NCBI RefSeq assembly: GCF_012489685.1
Contig: NC_080044.1
Span: forward strand, 31,104,369-31,168,368
Length of the DNA: 64,000 bases
Direction: 5' to 3'
Origin: Lotus japonicus
Lineage: Eukaryota; Streptophyta; Magnoliopsida; Fabales; Fabaceae
Positions within the stretch are counted from its first letter, which is position 1. Each line of letters starts with the position of its first letter. The notes beneath the pieces are model-generated. The model was not told where the DNA came from. It saw only the letters and a program-made list of their open reading frames with translations, and did not search any database. This document shows positions 20,644-32,068 of the stretch, one piece after another. The translations under genes and the position numbers were made by a program.

Positions 20644-22780
20644 ATGATGCAAGAAACAAATATGGCAAAGCACTTCTGGGCCGAGGCAGTAAACACAGCG
20701 TGTTACATTCATAACAGGATCTCCATAAGACCAATTCTGAATAAGACTCCTTATGAATTGTGGAAGAATATAAAGCCCAACATTTCCTACTTTCATCCTT
20801 TCGGTTGTGTGTGTTATATGCTAAATACTAAAGATAGATTGCATAAGTTTGATTCCAAGTCTGTGAAATGCTATTTGCTAGGATATTCTGAACGTTCTAA
20901 AGGTTTTAGAGTTTACAACATTGAATCTAAAACTATTGAAGAGTCTATACATGTTAGATTTGATGATAAGCTTGACTCTAACAAGTCAAAGCTAGCTGAA
21001 AAGTTTGCAGATATGAGCATAACCATTTCAGAAGAAGACAAAGATTTAGAGGATGCAAATCCAGAAGAAAATGCATCAGAAGAAGCTGTCACAACTTCTG
21101 AACCTTCACGTCAAAAGAAGAGCAGAGTAATAGCTTCTCATCCTGAAGAATTGATTCTGGGAGATAAAGATGAACCAGTCAGAACCAGATCCGCTTTCAA
21201 GCCCCCTGGAGAGTCTCTCTTAAGCTTAAAGATCTTAGTCTCTCTGATTGAGCCAACATCAATTGATCAAGCTCTTCAAGATAAAGATTGGGTTCTGGCT
21301 ATGAAAGAAGAACTGAATCAATTCACCAAGAATGATGTTTGGAATCTTGTTAAGTCACCCAAGGACACACACATCATTGGAACCAAGTGGGTTTTCAGAA
21401 ACAAACTCAACGAGAAGGGAGAAGTAGTCAGAAACAAAGTCAGGCTTGTTGCACAAGGCTACAGTCAACAAGAAGGCATTGACTACACTGAAACCTTTGC
21501 TTCAGTAGCAAGGTTAGAAGCTATAAGGTTGTTGATTTCATTCTCTGTGAATCACAACATTATTCTTCATCAAATGGATGTCAAGAGTGCATTCCTCAAC
21601 GGTTATATTTCTGAAGAAGTGTATGTTCATCAACCCCCCGGGTTTGAAGATGCTCAGAATCCCAATCATGTCTTCAAGCTCAAAAAATCTCTCTATGGTC
21701 TAAAGCAAGCTCCAAGAGCATGGTATGAGAGATTGAGTACCTTCCTTCTAGAAAATGGATTCGTAAGGGGTAAAGTAGATACAACTCTCTTTTGCAAGTC
21801 CTACAAAGATGACATCTTGATTGTGCAAATTTATGTTGATGATATCATATTTGGATCTGCTAATACATCTCTTTGCAAAGAATTTTCTAAGATGATGCAG
21901 GCTGAATTTGAGATGAGTATGATGGGAGAACTTAAGTACTTTCTGGGTATTCAAGTTGATCAACAACCAGAAGCAACATACATCCATCAGAGCAAGTACA
22001 CAAAGGAACTTCTGAAGAAGTTTAACATGATAGAGTGTACGCTAGCCAAGCTCCAATGCATCCTACATGCATTCTTGAAAAAGAAGATGTTAGTGCTAAA
22101 GTATGTCAGAAGCTCTATCGGGGTATGATAGACTCTCTACTATATCTAACTGCATCTAGGCCAGACATTCTTTTTAGTGTACATTTATGTGCTCGATTTC
22201 AAACAAATCCTAGAGAAACTCACTTAACTGCTTTTAAGAGAATTCTCATATATCTGAAAGGTACCACTAACCTTGGCTTGATGTACAAGAAGACATCAGA
22301 GTATAAGCTTTCAGGTTATTGTGATGCTGATTATGCTGGAGACAGAACAGAAAGAAAAAGTACTTCTAGAAATTGTCAATTTCTGGGAAGTAACTTAGTC
22401 TCATGGGCAAGCAAGAGGCAGTCAACTATTGCACTATCCACTGCAGAGGCAGAATACATTTCAGCAGCTATTTGCAGCACACAAATGCTCTGGATGAAAC
22501 ATCAGCTAGAAGATTATCAAATCCTTGAGCGCAATATTCCAATTTACTGCGATAATACTGCTGCTATTTCTCTAAGTAAGAATCTCATCTTACATTCAAG
22601 GGTCAAGCACATTGAGGTAAAGTATCACTTTATTAGAGATTATGTTCAGAAGGGTGTACTTCTTCTGAAGTTTGTTGATACTGACCATCAATCGGCAGAG
22701 ATATCTTTACAAAGCCCTTAGCTGAGGATAGATTTAAACTTATACTGAAAAATCTGAATATGGACTTGTGTCCAGTATGA
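20644..22780 (+). pseudogene. Copia integrase C-terminus, reverse transcriptase and RNase H (broken)
   Basis: Resumes after the LINE poly(A) with MMQETNMAKHFWAEAVNTAC, the end of the integrase core, then GKxxLGYS-type sequence and a linker. RT begins near 21280 (DWVLAMKEELNQF; KWVFRNKLNEKGEVVRNKVR; LVAQGYSQ). It includes HQMDVKSAFLNG and IYVDDIIFGS with the YVDD active site. A frameshift near 22050-22080 moves to the frame that holds RNase H (SGYCDADYAGD, STAEAEYISAA, PIYCDNTAAI), ending near 22721 in another shifted tail (HQSAEISLQSP instead of the usual WADIFTK-like end). The RT portion is otherwise long and well kept. Confidence 0.88.
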
Positions 22781-23094
22781 AGATGGATCAGAACCTCTGA
22801 CTACGATGCTTCTACCCTTTATCAGAAGTTGTCTAGATCAGAAGATAACTTTATCAGAAGTTGTGTACCCATTGGTGCTCCTTCTGAGACAAGACAGCAA
22901 ACGTGTGTCAGTTAATTCTGATACCTCGTTCCTTGTACCTCTTGGGAATTTATGTTGTAATGATTACATCTACTTTATTCTCCATCGCATGATATGTGTA
23001 TAATACTTATCTTTATATCATTAATTTCTAGCTGTTGATCTTCTTTAGTTTTCTAACTCTCAACGGTTACTTTTAAAAACCCACTCACGCACAA

Positions 23095-25735
23095 ATGTTC
23101 TCCACTTCACACATTTTCTCTCTTTCTCTCTCTGAAATTACAAAAGCTCAAAGTTTTTCTTCAAACTCTCTCTTCTCTCTCTTGTTAATCACCCTCTTCT
23201 ACCCAAACCTTCATCCTCTATGGAAACATGCAAAGAAGGCCGACTCCGCAGATGGAAGGGTTTTTCCCAATTTGGTTGTGGGTCTAGCAACAGGACAAGC
23301 TGGTCCTACTCTTCGATCAAGATCCCATGAATCACCTCAAGCTTAGACTCAGGGTACCGGGGAAATTATTCCAATTGCTAAGAGAAGTTGTGCAGTTACA
23401 TGCAATTTTTCACCATAAGAACTTCAAGTACTTTGTGAAATACGAGTTGATTTCCAGAATTTGGCAGAAAATGGAATAGATCTTCTCCTCGCTGTGAAAG
23501 CTCAAGGCTGGGAAAGGTATTTCAACAGGCTCTCTGGACCCATTTATGACAAGCTTGTGAAGGAATTCTGGAAACATGCAGACTGTGATGATTATCAAGT
23601 TGTTTCACATGTGTTGGGCAAGAAAATCATCATCTCTGAAAGGTCTATTGCTTTACTTCTGGGCGGTGAAACTATTAAAGGCTATAGATTTCAGACTAGT
23701 GAAACTATGAAAGCAATAGCACAATCAAGTACATTCCTTTTGGCAAGCTTCTGTCTGATATCTTCGTTGAGAGCGAATTGGTCAAGGATTTAATCAAAGC
23801 AAGGTGCACTGAAGATTTAACTACTCTCAATGGAGATGCTTTGACTTCTACGACTCTAAAAAGGATGGGACTGATAGACAAGAAGGTTGGGGCTGCCTCT
23901 GTCTCTAAACCAGCGGAAATTATGAAGAGAAGAATTCTCATTGATGATTTCCATCTCTGGTCCAAGGCTGATGATCCAGAGGCAATCATGCATTACATCA
24001 ATGATCTTAAGAGTCATGGTCTGGATATTGATGTTGATGAATTCTGCAGGAATCTCCCAAATGCTCCTGATTATGATGCTCCCAAGAGGAAGGCAAAGAG
24101 GAAGAATGAGGATGCTACTGATGCCAAGGATGACTCTGAGGATGGTAACGATGATGAGCCACCACCTCAGAAGAAGAAGAAGGTTAGAATTGCAACCAAG
24201 GTTATCCAGCAGGAAACCCAACAAGCACCACGGTCTACCAGAGTTACAAGGTCCTCTGTCAAGAACTCAAGTAAGTTTGAAGTTCTTTCTGATGATGATG
24301 AATCTGATAATGCTGTTACTGGTTCCTCTCCCATTCCTACCCAAACCTTACCTCCTCTCTCTCCCAAATACACTTCTGTCATGAAACTAAACACCATTAT
24401 CTCCACCACAACTACCACCACTTTTTCATCACCACCCAAGACTTCAAAAATCCAAACATCTATTCAAGATGATCCAATTTGGCAAAGGATTCAAGGTTCA
24501 CAAACCTCTGAGACTCCATCACTCATGTTACTCCCATACAAACGTACCACCTCTAAATAAGACTCACCCACTCCTTCCATACCATTTGTCACTACTACTG
24601 CAGTTTCTTCACCATCTAACAACTCTGAAACTGATCGTAACTTCATTGGAGTTGTAAGTGGCATGACTTCAAACCTTCCTGATGAAATTATTAAAGCTCC
24701 AAGTCCAACACACTCCAATTCTCCACCTCCTTTGTGCACTGCCCCAGTGACTCAGGCCACTCCTGATGTTCCACTTCAACCAGTCCCACTAAACATTGTC
24801 TTCCCTCCTCCAAAGGACATAAAAGCTCATAAAGTTTCTCTCTCCAACTACTCACCAGTAACCTCTCAGAACTTTGAATTTCCAAATCCTGACCAAATTC
24901 CAGAGCAAAACACCTCTGCTCAGATGGCTCTGGACAATGTTTCTCTTCATGTAGCCTCTGAAACTCAAGCGATCTCTGAAGCCACCACCTGCAATCTTCC
25001 TCCTCCTCCATCACCTGAAACCAATCTTCAGATCATTCCCTATACCTACCCTGAACCAGAAACTCTCCTGGAGTGCATCAACATGTTCAATGATCAGGCA
25101 TCAATCCAGTTGCGCAATCTGTATGCTACCACTGATCTCAGTGAAAAACCAAACATTGTTGCTGATTAATGGGGACGTTTCTGCAATTGGATGCATGGAC
25201 AGATTGATGAAATGCTGGAATTTTACACTAAAGAGAGAGATGACAGAGTTGACGCTGCTAAGCAAAGGTTAAAGGATAGAAACAGAAGAAGGGAAGCTCT
25301 GCATGAAATGTGACTAAGAGAAAAACTATGGAAGAATATGGAAGAGGCCAAAATAAGGAAAGAACAAGAAGATGCTGCCAAAATGCAACTTGTTATATCT
25401 GAAGCTGCTAAGATTGAATGTGCACGCTTAGAAGCTCTTGAACAAGGTGCTAAGTTAGAAGCTGAGGCTGCTGCTCTGAAAGTTCAGGCCCTTGCCTCTG
25501 CCTCTGATACCGCTATGGCTTCATCCTCTGCACGAGTTATTGGTTCAGTACCTGGCTCTGACATTCCTTCTACCTCTGATCAACCCATTCCTTAATCTGC
25601 AAATGAATCTGACATGGCTACAATTCTCGCCAGACTTGATTCTCTTCAGAGGCAACTTGATCACCAAGATGCTATCAACCAAGGAGTGCAGGACATGTTT
25701 GCTACCATCCTGAGCAGATTGCCGGAACCTCAACC
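23095..25735 (+). pseudogene. SIRE-type env-like ORF (broken)
   Basis: Located between RNase H and the 3' LTR, where SIRE/Maximus elements carry an env-like or extra ORF. Readable blocks: 23461-23793 (WERYFNRLSGPIYDKLVKEFW), 23778-24560 (DDFHLWSKADDPEAIMHYIND followed by basic KRKAKRKNED and KKKKVR stretches, then Ser/Thr/Pro-rich), 24663-25169 (Pro/Ser-rich) and 25338-25595 (an alanine- and glutamate-rich coiled coil). At least three frameshifts or stops separate them. No convincing signal peptide or fusion segment is seen. Function is unproven even in intact relatives. Confidence 0.75.
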
Positions 25736-25952
25736 TTAGCTCTAGGAACTCTCTTCTTTTTCATTCTCCTTCTTATTATGTTTTTATTACGTTTATATTC
25801 AATGCTCATTTTAAACCATATGCTTAATTAGTTAACTTGTTGGTTTTCTAGCTTATTCTCTTTTCATCTGTGCTTTTGTTCTTAATTTATATTTCGGTTC
25901 AGCATTCACAATCCCACACACAAAAGCTCTGAGAAAAACAAAATTCTTTTAT

Positions 25953-26371
25953 TCAATAATTTTGCATTACAATTTTAAAAGGAGGGTTTTCCCTCATTGC
26001 ATTACAACGCTGGCGCATTTGTGCCAATTCCTGCTCCAAGCGGCGCTTCTGCACCCCCAAGCGCACCAGTTCCTCGCGGAACTTCCACTTCTTCTTCTCA
26101 GGTTCTTCTGCCCTGAACTCCAGCTCCATCTCCGCCGCAAAGATCTCCCTGCCTATGTCCACCATCTGCTGGAAGAGCTCCTCCAGCTCCTTAACAAACT
26201 CCAAGAACACTCGGAGTGTAGCGTCCAACAAGGGACTCAGATTCATTCCTAGCAACTGAATGATCAGCTGCTGGACACTGGGAATGACCGGGAACTTCAC
26301 ATCCATGTAGAGATCCTCTTCAAAGGCTCTGATCTTCAACTGTCTCTCATGTAAAGTTCAAAGGACGCCAT
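25953..26371 (-). CDS. Antisense coiled-coil ORF in copia 3' region
   Basis: On the strand opposite to the element, an ATG (26371; MASFELYMRD) lies about 60 bp downstream of a TATA box on the same strand. After about ten residues a frameshift leads into the frame 25953-26339, which has 128 residues. That protein has a hydrophobic first part (VIPSVQQLIIQLLGMNLSP) and a strongly charged, heptad-like C-terminal half (KKWKFREELVRLG, RRLEQELAQMRQR). The family is not recognised. Extra antisense ORFs are known in some plant LTR retrotransposons, and this may be one, or a captured host fragment. The early frameshift suggests this copy is inactive. Confidence 0.5.
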
Positions 26372-26428
26372 TGCAAAATATGATATTAGAGGAAAATGTG
26401 TTGTGAAGACTGTTATGGAATCACTGTT

Positions 26429-26436
26429 ATTTATAC
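26429..26436 (-). promoter_or_regulatory. TATA box for the antisense ORF
   Basis: GAGTATAAATAAC on the minus strand. It is placed about 60 bp before the antisense ATG, so a start near 26400 would give a leader of about 30 bases. Confidence 0.4.
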
Positions 26437-26659
26437 TCCAAGTTCAGTCTCCAGAAGTTATTGCTGAAGCAGTTTCTCGAGGTGTTTCTCTGAAAACTGA
26501 TGCAAGTCATCAATTTTCCTAGCCGGTGGTAAACGCTCACTTCCTTTCTTGGCCGGTGTTCTTCATCTCATTTACTTTCCTCATCTGCATTCACTGCTTT
26601 TCTTTTCTCTATTTTATTAATTGTTTTGCATTTTTTATTTTTTTTAACTTAGTCCTTCT

Positions 26660-26745
26660 CTAAGGGGGAGTACCTTGTACTTCAAGCTAAGTTTTTCACA
26701 CACCCTCAGCTCTTTTTTCTTATGACAAAAAGGGGGAGTACACCC
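26660..26745 (+). other. Internal AAGGGGGAG tracts of copia 3' region
   Basis: Two polypurine-tract-like runs, TAAGGGGGAGTACC (about 26661) and AAAAAGGGGGAGTACAC (about 26727), lie far from the LTR. They match the core of the true polypurine tract at about 34191-34202. Repeated internal purine tracts are usual in SIRE-type elements and may prime extra plus-strand starts. Confidence 0.55.
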
Positions 26746-26934
26746 AGTTTTTGATGTGTATATTGTGTTAGTGTGATTTCTTTTTCTTTTGGAGAATTCT
26801 AAGTGATCAATCGTTATGACTATAGATCTTTCATGAGGCACATAAAAGGAATACATTTCACTTCTTCTGAAGTGATCGTATGCTATGATCATTTGACTCT
26901 GATATTACTCCTTGATTAACTCTTATTATTCATG

Positions 26935-26939
26935 CGCTC
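26935..26939. repeat. Target duplication CGCTC, left
   Basis: CGCTC directly precedes the left LTR of the Athila-like element and is repeated at 33907-33911. Confidence 0.85.
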
Positions 26940-28479
26940 TAATAGCAAATCCGCAAGTGCACGGATTGCCCGAAGTAATATAAAGATATCGAACCACAGA
27001 GATAGTTGTTTATCAAATTGTTCAAAGACTTTTAATGTTCAGAATTGTAAAAGGAAAAGCAATATATGTTTGAAGTTTGGTTGTGTGAAAAACACTTGTG
27101 AATAAAAGCTAAAATTATAATTCAGAAAAGAAGTACCCTGGGCAAAGCTCCACTTAGTCCAATTATGTTTCTCAAATCAAGTTCTTATATGAAGTTTAGA
27201 ATCCTTATCCATGGTGATGTAGCCTCTACCTCTACTTTTTAATTCCTTAATCAAGTAAAACATTCAATTTCATTTGCCAAACCTAATTCCTTAGTGCCTA
27301 GTCAATTCAATTGAAGAGTGAAGTTTATAAGTTCAGGCCAACACAAAGAGTTCCCACCCTTATACCTAAGTGGTAGTAAACAAATCAATCTAATCTCATG
27401 GTCCCTTAATCCTAACCAACTACCGTTGTGCAAGGAGAAAGCCAAACACTTGCATGCATTCAAGAGAATATTGAAACAGAGAAGAGATACATGGAAAGGA
27501 AACTTTATTCATATAAGAAACTCAGAAGTTCAAAACATAATCAAAGCTAAGGTTCACTTCACCCAAAGTACAAAGGAAACTAGCCAAGCATGGCTATGGA
27601 ATTCATAATGCAAATGAAGAGAGCAAAAACCTGAATCAAGAGTGCCAAGAAGCCTCCCACAAGCTCCAAGAAACTAGAACTCTAAGTTTTGCTCAGAAAA
27701 TACAAAGATACCTAAAAGAAATAACAAAATCCCTATTTATAGAGTTTCCAGCGGTAATCCACGCATGTGCGGGGTCTCCACCACGCACATGCGTGGCCAA
27801 TCTGTCAGTTTTCAGCCTTTGAGTCTGTTCACCACGCATGTGCGGGGTCTCCACCACGCACATGCGTGGTCAATCTGTCAGTTTTCAGCCTTTGAGTCTG
27901 TTCACCACGCATGTGCGGGGTCTCCACCACGCACATGCGTGGTCTTCACGTTCCAGCCCCTTCCTCATACAGAACCACCACGCATGTGCGTGGCCTGAGG
28001 GGCGCACATGCGTGGTCTTCAGCAGTTTTTCAGCAGCTTTGTAACCTCCTTTTCCACAATCATCATTGCTCATTATTTTGCCTTCAACCATCATCATTAG
28101 CCATCAAGAGTCTATCAAAACCTGAAAAGCATCTCAAAAACTCTATGATAACAACCATGTAACTTCTGAAAACTTCTCATTAATGGATATTTCTTCAATC
28201 TCACATTCAATTGCCTAAACAATAACCCCCAAAAGCTCATCAACACTCATAATCTCTCAAAATTTTAGTTCAAACCTGACCAGAGAATTAATCCCAAACT
28301 AAAACTAATAGAAACTAATAAAAAGACTAAATAAATAGATTAAAAAACTAAACTTATGCAGATGCAATTATGAACTAAAAAGGGACTTAACTTGACTAAC
28401 AACTCAATAAAGGACTCTAAAAGGGAAAAGAAAGAAAGAAAAATGACTCGACAAAGATAGAATAAACCTCGGGTCATCA
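26940..28479 (-). repeat. 3' LTR of Athila-like element (left)
   Basis: 1540 bp. On the minus strand it starts TGATGACCCGAGG and ends ...GGATTTGCTATTA. The paired LTR ends GGTATCA, so two terminal bases are changed here. It is longer than its partner because it has three copies, not one, of a hairpin-forming repeat (27759-27941). Confidence 0.9.
27759..28015. repeat. 73-bp repeats with 13-bp inverted arms
   Basis: CCACGCATGTGCG and its exact reverse complement CGCACATGCGTGG are separated by 12 bp. The whole lies in a 73-bp tandem unit that starts at 27759, 27832 and 27905. A further variant pair lies at 27977-28015. Only one full unit plus the variant is present in the 5' LTR (from 33332). 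Confidence 0.85.
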
Positions 28480-29767
28480 AGCCACTATACTCAACGGCAG
28501 CTTGTCCTCAAGCGTAAACTCAAGGTAGCTTGTCCTCAAGCACAGAATAAATCACCCCTTCTTCAGCTGCTTAAGCTTTTGAAAGCAAGATACTTCATAA
28601 AACAAAAGAAAGGTCAAATGCACACAACTAAAGATGAGAAGTCAGCAAGAGTAAGCAAGACTTCCAAGCAAGAGCTCATCAATTTCCTCACATATCAAGC
28701 ACTTTCCTCACATTTTGGTGCTCTAACATATAAGCACAAAACTTCAGCCCTGGTAATCAATCAAATCAAAGTTAGTTGCAAAGTAGCAAGAATCAGAGAG
28801 AGACTGAAAATGGTTTTAGCTTTGGCTAGGGTAAAGGTAGGGAAACCAAGAAAAAAGGGTAGCGCAAGGGGCTCTCAAAACATGTTGGGGTGAGTGACTT
28901 CTTTATTCAACACAACCCGAGCAGAATGTTTAGACTTTGGGATTCCTTCCTTCTTTTTATTTTATTTTCTTTTTCTTTCGTTTTTCAATTGTCAAGGCAC
29001 TTTCCCTTCTTTTGACAATTCAGCTAGCTTTTTTTTTTTTTTTTGCTTTTCTTTGTTAGGAAGGAAGTCCTTTTATAATTTTACCTGCTCAAACAAAACC
29101 ATAAGACACTCACCACAACACAATTCACCATAGTTTGGGGGACAAGAAAAATTATTCAATTATAAGGCTCAACTTGGGCAACTAGGGAAAAAAAAAGAAA
29201 AATGCAATTTCAGCAAAGTTCTGAGGCCAGAAAGAATTTCCTACCAAGTCTCTTCAAAGATTCAAGCGCTAAGCAACAACCAAAATGCATTTCAAAACAG
29301 AGCTAAGTATGTGCAAGCATGCTAGGAATAAACTTTGAGACACTCAGCACTCAACAAAAACAATAGGGTGTTGAAGTGAAACACCCTTTCTTATGAACTC
29401 AAGCAAGTAAGATCAAGCTACCTCACCTTCCAATCACAATAGCATGTACAAAGACCACAAGATAAAAACATGGAAGTATCATCAACTTTCAATAAGAAGC
29501 AGCTAAGTCAAAGGTGAAACCACTCAAGCAAGTTCAGCATAGCAGCAAGAAACCCAAGGATATTCATACTGACTCGAAGGTAAAAAGAAAAACATGCCAA
29601 AGACTCAATGCACTAACTTCCTAAAAAGAAAATGTTTTTTTTTTTTTTTTTTTATAGAGGAACACAAAACTAAAGCAAACACAAATTCAAGAAAAGCAAA
29701 CCTGGACTTGGGTTGTCTCCCAAGAAGCTCAATTTTAACGTCTTTGATAGACTTCCCTCCTTTTCAG
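28480..29767. other. Athila-like 3' untranslated region
   Basis: About 1.3 kb between the end of the gag-protease frame and the 3' LTR (read on minus), with no recognisable domain. Just inside the LTR the palindrome GCTTGTCCTCAAGC occurs twice (about 28500-28540). Oligo-T/A runs at 29030-29044 and 29636-29653 resemble decayed purine tracts. Confidence 0.5.
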
Positions 29768-32068
29768 CTAAGAAGGATTAGAATCACACTTTCTCAAACT
29801 TTTGCATGAGCAAGGTAGGAATTTTGCACCAAACTTTTCCACAAGGTCCTCCCAAGTAACAATACTTCCTTGAGGTTGAGATTGAAACCAAACCTTAGCT
29901 TCACCCTTCAAGGAGTATGGGAACAACCTCAGCCTAAAGGCATCATCGGATACATCTTTTATCCTTACCGTGCTACTGAACTGATGAAACCGCACCATAT
30001 GAGCATGAAAATTCTCTGTGGCTGAACCTCCATATTGGTGCTCGCCTACAAGCTTTATGCGAGTTGGGTTCATCTCATAGTAGTCCTTTTTTACTTCTGA
30101 GGTCGTCTTTCCTGAAATCTTAGCAAACTCTTCACAAACAGATTCATCAATCACTTCACAGCTAAACACATCCTCACAGTTAGGATGCTTCAATGTTCTA
30201 AAAACAGAAAACTTTACCTTTTCATCACCAACTTTCAAGGACAAAAGACCCTTGGCAACATTGATTTTTGCATTACCAGTTGCCAAGAAAGGTCTCCCCA
30301 AAATTAGAGGAACTCTAGAGTCCTCTTCAATGTCCAGAATCACAAAATCAACAGGAAAGATAAATTTGTCCACCCTTACCAAAACATCTTCAGCAACCCC
30401 ATATGGGTGCTTAATGGACCTGTCCGCCAATTGCAAAGACATCAAGGTAGGAGTGGCCTCACCCATATTCAACTTTTTAATCATGGAGAGCGGCATCAGA
30501 TTGATGCTAGCCCCCAAATCACATAAGGCCTTAGCCCCAGGCAAACCTTCAATGTCAACAGGAATGGTAAAACTCCCAGGATCTTTCAACTTTTGGGGGA
30601 GTTTTCTCTGGACAATTGCACTACACTCCTCTGTCATCATAATTGTTTCATTCACCTCACTCAATCTCTTCCTCCCAGATACAATATCCTTCATGAACTT
30701 TGCATAGGTTGGCATTTGCTCTAAGGCTTCAGAAAAAGGAATATTGATTTGCAACTTTTTAAAAATTTCTAAGAACTTCGAAAATTGTTTCTCCAGATTT
30801 TTCTTCACTAAAGCCTTAGGAAATGGTACCTTGCAAGTTATTTTCTCAGGAAAAGAATCCTTACTCTCTTTGTTTTTTACAGCTTCCTCACTTTTTGTTC
30901 CCTCTTTTTCTTTCTCAACCACTTTCTCAAGTTCAACACTCTTCTTTTCAACTAACTCCTCAATTTCATTCAAAGTTTTGCCACTCCTAAGAGCGACAGC
31001 AGAACAATTTTCAGATTTGGAGTCCTTAGGATTAATGAGAGTGTCACTGGGGAACGTACCTGGGAACCTTTCAGCAATGGCCTTGGCAATTTGGCCAACT
31101 TGAGTCTCCAAATTTTTTATGGAGGACTCATGATTCTTGAAGCTAGTTCTAGTTTCATTCATGAAACCCCTGGTCTCATTCATGAAACTCTGATTAGTAA
31201 GTGCCAAATCAGTTACAATCTCCTCCAAACTCTTCTTACCATTCCCCTGATTTTGAGGTGGTGGAGGCCTTTGATTCAGCTGGTATTGCCTCTGATTTGG
31301 AAATTGCTTTGAACCACTAGCTTCTCCTAAGTTGTTCTGGTCCCTCCAGGAGAAGTTGGGATGATTTCTCCAACCTGGATTATAAGTGTTGGAGTAGGGA
31401 TCATTTTGATAATTCCCCATGGCCTTCACCTCTTCATCAAATTCAGCATCCTCAGCACTTCTTTGCCCACCTTCGAGTCTCTTTACCATGGCATCTACTT
31501 TTTGTGCAAGCTTTTTGTTGGATGCAAGAACTGCATCAAGAGTCTCAACCTCATAAACTCCCTTCCGGTTTTGTCTGTCATTGTTTGAGTGTGCAGCTCT
31601 AGCAGCCAAATTGTTAATGATGTCAAGTGCTGGTTGGGTTGGTAGAGCATCAAAGGCTCCGCTTGCAGCTGTGTCCAACTTGTCTCTGGTGTAGTCATTG
31701 AGAGCTGCATAGAACTTCTCCACTTGGTCAGCAGTGGAGATGTTGTGGCCTGGGCATTTCATCAAGAGTCTTTTGAACCTCTCCCATGTCTCATAGAGAT
31801 TCTCAGAGTCCAGCTGGATGAAGGAATTGATCTCTTGCTTCAACTTCCTTATGCGGTTGTAGGGGAAGAACTTAGTTGTGAACTTCTCAGCTAAATCATC
31901 CCAAGAAGTAATACTCCTCAATGGTTGTGTTCTCAGCCATTCTTCAGCAGTGTCCCTAAGAGAAAAAGGAAACAACATTCCTGACAGTGATGAAGTGTGG
32001 TGGGATTTGGAAGTCTGGAGGAGCATCTTGAGGTACAACAATGCTCCCCTCGAAGTTGTAGTCCACAC
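29768..32068 (-). CDS. Gag-protease polyprotein with a second gag fragment
   Basis: A continuous 766-residue frame. Residues about 20-200 are retrotransposon gag (FPFSLRDTAEEWLRTQPLRS; FKRLLMKCPGHNISTADQVE). The middle is a Gln/Asn- and Lys/Glu-rich linker with two FMNETR repeats. Protease spans roughly residues 500-640, with DLGASINLMPLS as the active-site block of Athila/Tat-type proteases and ILGRPFLATG near the end. After the protease, instead of RT, comes a second gag N-terminal segment (FHQFSSTVRIKDVSDDAFR; LFPYSLKGEAKVWFQSQPQG) of a different subfamily, ending at 29768. The N-terminal part of the first gag is out of frame and shortened (see 31956-32342), so the true start is uncertain. 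Confidence 0.82.
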   Translation of the reverse strand: MWTTTSRGALLYLKMLLQTSKSHHTSSLSGMLFPFSLRDTAEEWLRTQPLRSITSWDDLAEKFTTKFFPYNRIRKLKQEINSFIQLDSENLYETWERFKRLLMKCPGHNISTADQVEKFYAALNDYTRDKLDTAASGAFDALPTQPALDIINNLAARAAHSNNDRQNRKGVYEVETLDAVLASNKKLAQKVDAMVKRLEGGQRSAEDAEFDEEVKAMGNYQNDPYSNTYNPGWRNHPNFSWRDQNNLGEASGSKQFPNQRQYQLNQRPPPPQNQGNGKKSLEEIVTDLALTNQSFMNETRGFMNETRTSFKNHESSIKNLETQVGQIAKAIAERFPGTFPSDTLINPKDSKSENCSAVALRSGKTLNEIEELVEKKSVELEKVVEKEKEGTKSEEAVKNKESKDSFPEKITCKVPFPKALVKKNLEKQFSKFLEIFKKLQINIPFSEALEQMPTYAKFMKDIVSGRKRLSEVNETIMMTEECSAIVQRKLPQKLKDPGSFTIPVDIEGLPGAKALCDLGASINLMPLSMIKKLNMGEATPTLMSLQLADRSIKHPYGVAEDVLVRVDKFIFPVDFVILDIEEDSRVPLILGRPFLATGNAKINVAKGLLSLKVGDEKVKFSVFRTLKHPNCEDVFSCEVIDESVCEEFAKISGKTTSEVKKDYYEMNPTRIKLVGEHQYGGSATENFHAHMVRFHQFSSTVRIKDVSDDAFRLRLFPYSLKGEAKVWFQSQPQGSIVTWEDLVEKFGAKFLPCSCKSLRKCDSNPS

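Noticed and set aside
27759..27960. Evenly spaced palindromic repeats, CRISPR-like at first sight
   Set aside because: Units are 73 bp with no variable spacers, inside a plant LTR, with no cas genes; it is an LTR tandem repeat.
30252..30707. 151-residue plus-strand ORF opposite the gag-protease gene
   Set aside because: It is the antisense shadow of a clear protease coding region and has no motif of its own.
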